Shown in pieces: positions 23,606 to 34,500 of a stretch of 64,000 bases of DNA. The position numbers and the translations under genes are program-made. How positions within the stretch are numbered: position 1 is the stretch's first letter; each line of letters opens with the position of its first letter. Under the pieces are notes generated by a model. The model had not been told where the DNA came from and made no database searches. It worked only from the letters and a program-made list of their open reading frames with translations. The DNA comes from Mytilus galloprovincialis (taxonomy: Eukaryota; Mollusca; Bivalvia; Mytilida; Mytilidae), in the NCBI RefSeq assembly GCF_965363235.1, contig NC_134838.1:16834441-16898440 (forward strand), read 5' to 3'.

Positions 23606-24959
23606 TTTGAATGTCGGCAATTACAGTTATACAAATAGTACATGTACTTTCTTATAAGAATTGAACAATATCATTTCAAAAGGTACTGTCTTAAAAGAAA
23701 ACTACTCATATAAAACAATCAATAATAATTTATTGAATAAATATGTAACTTCACAGTACCCAAATTGCATCGAGTATCCAAATTGCACCTATTTGCATGG
23801 CAAAATAGGGGCGGAAGTTTTCTTAGAGATTAACAATTTATATTTTTTTATTTGACATTATGCACGTCTTTCAGCATATTTAAATACATTTAACTATACA
23901 CAAAACTTTCCCAATATTAATCATCAGATGAAGTACTACCTATAAAAGTATAATCTACGGAAACAACGAAATGCGAAGTCCCGAAAAAATTAAAATGTAA
24001 TTTTAAAAAATATAAATAAAAAAATTAGATAAAAAAAAAACAAACCTGTCAAAATAGGTTGGTTACCTTCATGCACGTTAGAAATTTATTACAAGATTTG
24101 AGAAATGAGTTTTACAACTAAAATTGATTTCATCAATTATAAATGGGACAATCCTAACCTAGATAAAACTCAAAATGCTAGCAAAGCTTTGTCTGAAACA
24201 GACTCTTTCATTTTAGTTAAAGATGTCACTGGAAGCAAAATTTTACCAAATGTTATAACCTCTTCAAGATCATATGAACATTTCCTTCTATAGAACGGTG
24301 TACATGTACAACATTTTACATTGATGGATATATAGAAAAAGATATAAATCTATAAAGTATCTTTGATATTCAGAATTCATTTGGTTTCAGCGACTTTTTG
24401 ATTTTGACCATGGGAGTGAAACAAGCCATAAAACTTTGATTATAAATGTGAATACACATTATATATATATTCAAAGTGCCACTAACTTATCAATATGTTT
24501 ACATAAGTATTTAGTATAAATATAAGTATATATAACTAAAAGGTAAATTTTACCTTATACAAAGAATATAGTTAAAAACAACAAACCGATACAAAACAGC
24601 TGCCTTTAAGTTAATATGATAATTAAAAGAACCTTCAAATTTAAAAAAAAACATCGAGTAGATACTTTCATTACAATAAAATGTTAATAGAGTGATACTA
24701 TTTATGTTAGATAACTGAGATGTTTGTAGCACCTTTTTTGTTTCTACTTCTTTGCTTTGGTGTATAATTTACCAATGGGTTGTTATATATTTATAACGAA
24801 GACATGAGATGAGTAGTGTATATACATTGACATATAAATTTCATCATAGTACTTTACACATATAGCCTTATTTGTTATTTGTAAGTTATATTCAGTTACT
24901 AATCTAAATTAAGCTGACACGTGAGTTGCGTCGGATAGAAATCGACCATATATATACAA

Positions 24960-25135
24960 AACAGGAGAAGTGGCATGATTGCAAATGAGATAACTCTCCA
25001 CCACAAGTGACCAGACGACACAGACATTTTAAACAGCTTTAGGTCACGAAACGACTTCCATCCATACCGCATAGTCGGGTATAAAAGACCTCAAAATGAC
25101 AAACATAAAACAATTCAAACGAGAAAACTAATTTG
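24960..25135 (-). repeat. Penelope-like element tail fragment
   Basis: This is the inverse of the terminal 170 bp of the main tail: GAAGTGGCATGATTGC, CCATACCGCATAGTCGG, AAACAATTCAAACGAGAAAA. It is moderately diverged. Confidence 0.8.
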
Positions 25136-25536
25136 AAACATTCAAATACTTATCAAACGATTATTTTTGGTCTGATGTTGTAGGGTTGTTATAACAACTG
25201 AGATTTCTTCAACCCAAAATAGGATAACAAATGCATTGATTTGCATTTGCATAAGGTGGATTTGTATCCGACCAAGATATTTATCTATCATTTCAAGATC
25301 GACTATGAAGTTGAGAACGGGTCGTGATTTATATTTTCATATGGGCAACCAGTGGAAATTCGAGGTATTAGATAATGAAACACACAAGAAAATTATTTAT
25401 CAACATTGGATGCAATTGAATACATGAATTTTGAAGATTTCAATTAACAACTATTCTTTGCAAGAAATCTAGGCATTTCCCATTCTAGGCACATACATGA
25501 GTTATTTGATTATCAGGAAAATCAATTTTTTTATGG

Positions 25537-28500
25537 TTACAAGGGTTGATGAAATGTATACTGACAGCAACCTTCAGGTTCAGATTTCCCTTCTTGCCCA
25601 CAACACTGCCATATCTTTATCTTAGGGTCGTTATTTCCATGGAGATGGACTGGTTTCCGGGGATGATAATAACACGTGCCAGTATTTTGACCTGGGACCA
25701 GTGCTTTGTGACAATACCGGCATTCTTGTAGGCGTTTCCTTTTGAATCGTTTATTATCTATTTGTTCATCTTGGCCTGTTAGGTATTCGGGTCTTTCATC
25801 TGCCAGGATTGAAAGCTTCTTTTTCAACTTTTCATTGTCGCCATTGGCTTTTGCAAGTGCTGTATCTTTCATGTCGTGTAGTTGCTCCAGAAATTTCTGT
25901 TTGATTTTTTCCGTTTGCAACTACAAAAAAATAAGCCTCATACATTTATATTAGCTAAATGCATAGGGATATTTATTTAAATTGATAACACATAGTAGAT
26001 GTCGATGAATACCAGTACCATGACATTTTCATTATCCAAAACATTCGATTTGACACAATAAAATCTTTAAATAAAATAATTTAGAATCCTTTTTCAACTG
26101 CGTTTAGAAGTTCAGTACAAATATGCAATCAGTTATGTGGAAAATATAGAACATCTCGCTGTGTGGTCTTTTTTAAGTTTCAAAATTGTTTCTAATCAGT
26201 TAAAAACAATAACAAAAATATTAAGGTACCGATTTTCAATAACAACTAGTAACTTTTATATCGTCATTTAATTAATGACTCTTCAGTGATGCAGATGACT
26301 TAAATAACTGAAAAGTCCCAAACCTAGTAATACCAATCGAATTACTGACTTCTGGGCCGCGGTAAAACCCATGGGAAAACAGTCCACCAGCAGATGTTGT
26401 ATATCAATACAACTAAATTGTTCTTAAAGGGTGCAGGTAATGATGGTAAGGTTTATTTGACTCATATTGATCCCAATACATTAAAATAATTACATTGCAT
26501 GAATGTTTCATTATGATACGTTATTTTGATTGGCTAACAGCAATTTTATGTCCTTCTGACATTGATATTCATTACACAATGAAATGTAACATTCATGATG
26601 ACACAAGGTCCCCCAGTAGAGTGCACAGGTACACAAAGAAAAAGTTGATAGAAATCGTGTTTTCATGATCATAGCCAAAAGATGTAATTATATGTATTGT
26701 AATTCCACAAATACAAAGCGTTGACCGTGTGCACATTTTTTTAATGAGAAGTGCTTCATACAAAATGTGCTTCGGTCAACGCTTCTAAACCCAAATGAAT
26801 TTACAAAAAAGAAATTTATATTCTTAATTAAATGTTTGGACGTGATAACATGATTTCTCGGTCGTCCGACTGTCTATATCACTCTGCAGCTCTTAAAATA
26901 AAATTGCATTATACCACGGGTTTGTGAAGTCAATTACGTTGACCTGACCTTATGAAAATAATTTAGAAGTAAATAATAGAGTACATAATACACCTATTTC
27001 CAGAATAAGAAATAAACTTCAAATACTTTCAAAGGGGTTTGTGTTTGTACCGGCCGACAAAGCAGCCAACAATGTGATGGTGATATGCCGTAAATACTAC
27101 ACAGACGTTCTTAAAAATGAAATTTTAAATTCATCTACATTCAAGTCCGTCCGCTCCACAGAGAGTGATATAGTTAACAAGCATATCACAACCACAGGCT
27201 TCTTCTGAACATTTGAAGGTCCCTACTATGTATTGGCTACCTAAACTACACAAAAAACCATTTAAATATCGTTTCATCTCGGCCTCTAGTAAGTGTTCTA
27301 CAACTAATCTTTCAGTGTTCTTAACTAGTTCATTAACTACTATTAAAGAGCTTATCATAAACTATTGTAATAAAATTTATGAACATAGTGGTATAAACCA
27401 TTTTTGGAGTGTAAACAATTCTTTGGATGTTTTAGATAAATTACGTGCTTTTGATGGTCCTTTTGATTCTGTTAATAGTTTTGATTTTTCTACTCTTTAC
27501 ACTACACTTCCACACTATCTTATTAAACAAAAGTTTTCCTATTTAATTAAATGGTCGTTTGGTAAAGCTGAATGTAGATATATTTGCTGCAACTCATTTA
27601 AAGCCTTCTTCTCTAATGAGAAAGATAAATATGCTAGATATACTTATTGGAGGTGTGATGAGATGATTGAAGCTGTTAATTTTCTCCTTGATAATATTTA
27701 TGTACGTTTCGGCAACAAAGTTTATCGACAGGTTGTAGGTATCCCCATGGGCACTGATTGTGCCCCTTTAATAGCAGACTTGTTTTTGTACTGTTACGAA
27801 TCACAGTTCATGACTAAACTCAGTAAAGACCCGTCGAAATTTCATTTAATTGATAAATTCAATAACACTTACCGTTATCTTGATGATATTTTTTCGTTAA
27901 ATAATCAAGAATTTTCTCAATATACTGTGGAAATTTAACCCAAGGAACTTACTTTAAATAAATCAAATTCATTCGGTAATAACTACTTCCTCTCCTGGAT
28001 TTAGATATTTCGGTTTTAAACGAGAAACTCCACACTAAAACTTACGACAAAAGAGACGATTTTTCGTTCCCTATTGTTAATTTTCCATTTTTAGATGGTG
28101 ATGTTCCTTTGGCACCATCTTACGGTGTTTATATTTCACAACTTGTTCGCTATGCCCGCGTCTGTTGTGACGTTTTTGATTTTAACGAACGCAACCTATG
28201 TATTACTGGTAAATTATTAAACCAGGGATATCGTTACCATAAATTACTTAAAACCTTTACAAATTTTTTCCATAGATATAAAGATTTGGTTTTGAAGTTT
28301 GGTTGCACCTGTAGAAAACTTATTTCAAACGGGATAGCACATCCTCATTTTTACGGAAATGTTGTTAACCGTGCCCGGAAATTTAGAAATGATCCATGTA
28401 AACTTGTCGCTCCTTTAAATAAACTTATTCTAAAAGGTTACCTATTCAACATTGAATATTGTTTTTATTGGTATAAATATTGATTTTGTTATCAGTAAAT

Positions 28501-31500
28501 TAAAAGTTAACTAAATATTACTAGTATGTTATATGCATATACATATTCATGGATCTACAATCTGTCGATACCTGTAACTTGGCATTGCACAAGGTCATGA
28601 TTTTCTCTGGCTGTTTATGACGCCTTTACACTAAATCCATGGGATGTTGGATGTGTACGGATTGATAGTTTAGTCTTAGTTGCATGATTTTTTTATTAGT
28701 TGTTAGTGGCTGTGAACTAGCTGTCAGATAACTGCGAGTACTCTCAGATCTGTTCATTGTGTCTTTTTGTGTCGGGATGTATAAGTACCGGGTCACGTCC
28801 ACTTGTATTTTTGTCCATCTGATGAGTTAAGCCTTTTTCAACTGATTTTTATAGTTCGTTCTTATGTTGTACTGTTATACCACTGTCCAAGGTTAGGGGG
28901 AGGGTTGGGATCCCGCTAACATGTTTAACCCCGCCACATTATTCATGTATGTGTCTGTCCCAAGTCAGGAGCCTGTAATTCAGTCGTTGTCGTTTGTTTA
29001 TGTGTTACATATTTGTTTTTCGTTCATTTTTTTTTTTTTTTACATAAATAAGGCCGTTAGTTTTCTCGTTTGAATTGTTTTACATTGTCTTATCGGGGCC
29101 TTTTATAGCTGACTATGCGGTATGGGCTTTATTCATTGTTGAAAGCCGTACGGTGACCTATAGTTGTTAATGTCTGTGTCATTTTGGTCTTTTGTGAATA
29201 GTTGTGTCATTGGCAATCATTCCACATCTTCTTTTTTATATTAATAACTTTGACTCACTCGACAAAAAACTTCATATTGTGAATCGCAGCTAATATTCTG
29301 ATAGTCGGTACTAATCTATCCGTCCAAAATTGCATCGAACGTAACATAATGTACATCTTTATATAGTTGTACATGTATATCACAACACAATTATATAATA
29401 GTTATCAGAGGTACCAGGATTATAATTTAGTACACCAGACGAGCGTTTCATCTACATAAGACTCATCAGTGACGCTCATATAAAAAAATATATAAAGCCA
29501 AACAAGTTGAAGAGCATTGAGTGATCCAAAATTCTAAAAAGTTTTGGCAAAAACGGCGAAGGTGATCTATGCCCACTGTGTCTAAACCACACCGGCAAAA
29601 TTTGTTCGGACTCGATGGTATCTAACATCGGGCACAATGACGGAACATCAATAGACAGAAGAAAGATAGATTTCTCCTTATTTTCTTATTTTTTTCATGA
29701 TATCAAAAAATATATATGTTCATAAACAACTATTTTCTATTGTGATATGCAATATTTTCTACAACTGTTCTATATTAACGGAGAAATAAGTAAAAATGCA
29801 TGTCAAAATGACGAATTGAGTGAACCTTGCCTCGAAATTGTTTAATTTCTCGTTAAATTGTTCACATTGTACGAAAAGAAAGGTACGGGAAGATAGATAC
29901 TGACACGAAGACTGCAAAACTAGTCATTATGAGCATCTCAATACTTGTATCTCTGTGTATGGAACGAAAGAAATGGGTCATGTCAAAATGAAACTGGCCG
30001 GTTTCGTCAATGTTTACCACCCGGTTTCGTCATAGATTTCACAATGCATAATCCGGTTTGGTCAAATAAAAAAAATCATAATCGCATTACATTATAATTG
30101 ATTATTTAACTTCAGCGTTGAAAAGGAGTTTTGTGGGTCGTTGGAAAACAACTTCTTTCACCGAACAACGGCTTATTATTTATATGAGTCTCAGATTCAA
30201 ATAAATAATAAGCAAACACTTGAATTCCTACTCTTATAGAACACAAATATTTTAATTTTACTTTGCATTCCGAAATTTTTTAACAGGAGATTGAGGTTAA
30301 AGCTCTCTAAATATGCGTTTTCTATATGAGTTATGGGAAAATATGTTGAACTTGAAATTAAAATTTACGGTCTTAAAAATCGAAACACACAATTGATATG
30401 TGATTTTCTCGCACAAAAGGATGGGCACCTTTATAAGTAATCTAATCATTCTATGTATGTAATCTTTTCTATCATCGTTAAAAATAAATCTTCTAAAGGA
30501 TAAACGTTGATATTAAAAGAAATGTATGCATGCATAATCGACATAGAATGAATTACAACTACCATGCATTAAAATAAAATTTATTTATCACTAATTGTAA
30601 CTATACTGCTATGTACAAATTAGTATAATAGTCTCAGGTCATCGACAAAATTCAATAATAATTATTTTGTTAACATTACTAAAAAAAAAAACGGGTCTGT
30701 ACTGTCGCCATTGTGTTATGATGATCGTACACTGACGTTGGTCAATATATTTTGACAATATATACGGACAGACGGATTCAGTTTATTTCAAAGTGGACGT
30801 GATTCGAACAGCTTTTACATACCGCCGAGTTGAACAATATTTTGATTATTTTTTGCTTTAAAAAATCGTTAAATACATGAATCAATATAGTTCTGGCAAC
30901 CAAAGGTGGGGTCGGGGCGTGCAACCTATATACGTCTTCCAGATTCGCCACTTATCTTATAAAGTGTATGTCCCTGTTTTCTTATTTCTTACAATATTTT
31001 AATTCGGTATACACTTTATGGCCGAGTTCACTTGAAACTCTCGAGTTAACTTTACTAACTCGGTTTCAACAAAACGATTTTACTGGAACTACTCGAGTTA
31101 ATCCCTCGTACCCTGGTTCCAACCCTCACCGAGCCATGGTTAAATTCGAGAAACTCTTGAATGACGTCAAACCCATGAGAATATTTTATGTTTTATGCTT
31201 GGTCAGGGCCTTACCCTAGAGTTACTTAGAGTTGTTCCGAATATCAACTCTAGTGCGTTCACGTGATAATCTATTTTATCGTCCTTCCCTCTGCCTATAT
31301 CACCTTGCTCTGTTGCTCCGTAATTCTCGTATCAAGACTTCAAAACGAGACCAGGCATTATCAGCTACGTCACAATGTGAGAGGAGAAGTTCTTTTATGG
31401 TTGGGGCCTGTTATCTAACTCCCACGTGAATAGATATTTTTCGTATCACACCGTACGGAGTGTGATATGAAAAAGTGATATCAAAATTACGTTAATTTGA

Positions 31501-34500
31501 TGATCCCTAGACGATTTTGGTAAATTTTACTTTAAAAAATTATAAATATCTGTCATAAGTAAACAAGTACGCGTTGCAAAGAAAAACGGCCGTAGCAACA
31601 CAACTCGCAACAAATAGGCCACGCACATACAACTTTTTGCCATAAGAGAAATAGGTTTAACAACTTGTGAGAATTAGATATCGCTTGATATCAACTCTCG
31701 TTATTTAATTTCAATAATAATAAACTCGCCATAGGCTCGTTTATTATTATTGAAATTAAATAACGAGAGTTGATATCAAGCGATATCTAATTCTCACTAT
31801 AGGCTCGTTTATTATTATTGAAATTAAATAACGAGAGTTGATATCAAGCGATATCTAATTCTCACTCGTTATGAAACCTATAATTATCAGCGACGTCACA
31901 ATGCGAGAGGAGACGTTATCAAGCTTGCTTTTGTCAAGTGTAAAACTGTGTTAGGGAGAAAGAAACGACCAGTAATAGCACGATAAAAAGATAATCGGGT
32001 TTTCTTCGTATAGATATCGTAAAATATCAGCCGCTCGACACAATGTGAAACTTTTTAGCTCGTTCGCTACGCTCTCTCGCCAAAAAGGTTCACATTGTGG
32101 CTCGCGGCTGATATTTTACGATATCAATGTGTAGAAAACCCGATAATCTATACATGAAGAGTTTCAAGTGAACTCGGCCTATGAGATAAGTGACGAATTT
32201 CAAGTTCTTTTTTATCGATTTTTATACATTTTTTTTCAAATATATATAAAAGTTTAATAGCAAAAATGATAAGGAAGACAAAATATACAAATAAGTCGAC
32301 TTGGTCGACATCCTAATAAAACTTATTGACCTTTAATTACGAGTTGTTTTTTTTTCCATGCATTTCTTTGCGTTTTTACACGCCCGTCACAATTTTGACA
32401 GGACGTATTATTGTATACATCCGTCTGTCCGCCCACCTGTCCGTCCGTCCGTCCGTTCTTTCATCCGTCCGTTCCTCCATCTATCAGTCATTCGGTCCGT
32501 CCGTCCGTCTATCTATCCGTCTGTCCGTCTGTCCAGCATAAACATGTCGCACCGTAACTTGAGGACAGCTTATCTTATTTCTTAAAATTTAACATAGTTA
32601 TTTCTTATAATGGTCAAACGATCTGTAAACCTTTTAGTGAAAATCAAATTAAATCTTTTTGAGTTACAGGAAATGTAAGTGAAACAGGAGTGTGGGTTTT
32701 TTTAACATGTCGCGCCATATCTCAAAAACGAAGTATTATAACTGCATCAAACTTTACATACTTCTTAGTTATATAAATCTTTTAAACTTCTGTTTACCTT
32801 TTGGTGATGTTTAAAATTTTGGTTTAGAGTGATTGATTTTTTTTTTGGTAAAACAAAAAGGGGGGGGGGGTCCACTTATTGCGATGTATCTCAAAACCTA
32901 TTTATGATTATTGTTTAAATTTTACTCACTTCTTATTAATATTAATCTTAATATCTGTATACTTTTTGGTGATGATTCAAACTTTTATTTTAGAGTTATT
33001 GAGTTTTTTGTAAAAAAGAATAGAGGTTTTCACATGGTGCGCCTTATCTAAGAAACTATTTCTGATTATTGCATACAACTTCACTCACAAGACGACGGGC
33101 GCATCATGCGGTCATGGGCGCAGCTGTTTATTGCCAATTACGGAACAAAATTCCCCTCTTTGACAAATTTAAAATTAGTTTGAAGTTAAGTGAAATAAGG
33201 GATACACCTTTCATTAGGAAACTGTGTATTACCATAATTACCTATGTCCAAACATGCCCGTTTAAAATAGATTTTAACACGCCAAGTTTACTTTACAATA
33301 AATATATATTAAATTCTCGGAAGACAATGTTCAGATCCGTGTCAACGTTCCTTTTTATTAATTTGTTTGTTTAAAAAAAAAACAAAAAACCGGGTGATAT
33401 ATAAAGACGAAACCGGGTGATTGTGTAGTAAACAACATTGACGAAACCGGTTTATTTTAATTTGACATGACCCTTTTCTTTCGTTCCATACACAGAATTA
33501 CAAGTATTGAGATGCTCATAATAACTAAATTTGCAATCTTCGTGTCAGTATCTATCTTCCCGTACCTTTCTTTCCGTACAATGTGAACACTTTAACGAGA
33601 AATTAAACAATTTCGAGGCAAGGTTCACTCAATTCGTCATTTTGACATGCATTTTTACTTATTTCTCCGTTAATATAGAACAGTTGTAGAAAATATTGCA
33701 TATCACAATAGAAAATAGTTGTATATGTATATATATTCTTTGATATCATGAAAAAAATAAGAAAATAAGGAGAAATCTATCTTTCTTCTGTCTATTGATG
33801 TTCCGTCATTGTGCCCGATGTTAGATACCATCGAGTCCGAACAAATTTTGCCGGTGTGGTTTAGACACAGTGATGCCTTGGATAATTATATATAGATATA
33901 AGAAGATGTAATGGAGCAGTGCATATTTTGATACTGTGAATTCAGTACATTTTAACGTTTTAAGATTTTGGACAATGTAGTTGTAGTTAACAGATTTTAT
34001 GAAGCTTAATTTACATATTTATTTTGATTTAAAATTTCATTTTTTTTTTTTTTTTGCAAAATTACGGTATTGACTGATTTCACGGTTCACTGCAAAAGTC
34101 ATAGTTGGAGCACCGCATGGAGTCCTATGGACACATAATATGTAATATATTTTTTTAAGAACTGTTTTATTTTTGTCTAAGAGTTGTGTATTTTCTTCGA
34201 CTTGAGGTTTGTAACTGTTCCATTGGTATTCATTTGTATCTTCTCTCCCTTTTCTGCTTATAGGTTTGAATTGCCAGACAAGTTGATATACCTCTTTTTT
34301 TTTTACTCAATCAAATGATATTTGATACAATCTATCAACGATAAAAGTGAATATTTTATGCTCTCATGGTTTGTTTAAGAAATAAAAAGATAATATTGAC
34401 ACTGTTATTTACTGCTCAGAAACACCAGGCTTTAAAATAACTTTTATAACATATATAAATTAACTGTTTATAACTAGTTTCTGTTTGTATATAAACCTAA

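Larger units (their letters stand above)
31020..32179. mobile_element. Nested inverted-repeat element, 1160 bp, with 3-bp duplication TAT
   Basis: The left end GGCCGAGTTCACTTGAAAC is matched inverted at the right end (32159-32179). TAT flanks both sides (31017-31019 and 32180-32182). Removal rejoins a palindrome: 30943-30969 pairs with 31009-31019 plus 32183-32198. Three-base duplications and GG-starting ends recall PIF/Harbinger, but no transposase is seen and the call rests on the ends only. The interior carries two strong hairpins (31667-31865 and 31989-32149). Confidence 0.85.
29574..33872. mobile_element. Long-TIR DNA transposon, non-autonomous, Transib/ProtoRAG-like ends, 4299 bp
   Basis: The first about 487 bp (29574-30060) and the last about 487 bp (33386-33872) are inverted copies with a few percent differences. 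Both outermost ends read CACTGTGTCTAAACCACACC going inward. The sequence ATGCC directly precedes the left end (29569-29573) and follows the right end (33873-33877), a 5-bp target duplication. Removing the element restores the GGTACC-ended repeat across the junction. Transib and RAG-like transposons have CAC-starting ends and 5-bp duplications, and the RAG signal heptamer is CACAGTG. The interior shows no transposase frame and holds two later insertions (31020-32179 and about 32365-33135), so the parent was about 2.4 kb. Superfamily assignment is inferred from ends only. Confidence 0.85.

Noticed and set aside
32326-32585. Ser/Val/Arg/Pro-rich open frames
   Set aside because: They are translations of the TCCG-rich run in a repeat, open in several frames because of the repeat itself.
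29574-33872. Polinton/Maverick as identity of the long-TIR element
   Set aside because: Long inverted ends fit, but the duplication is 5 bp rather than 6, the element is only 4.3 kb including later insertions, and no gene of that group is visible.
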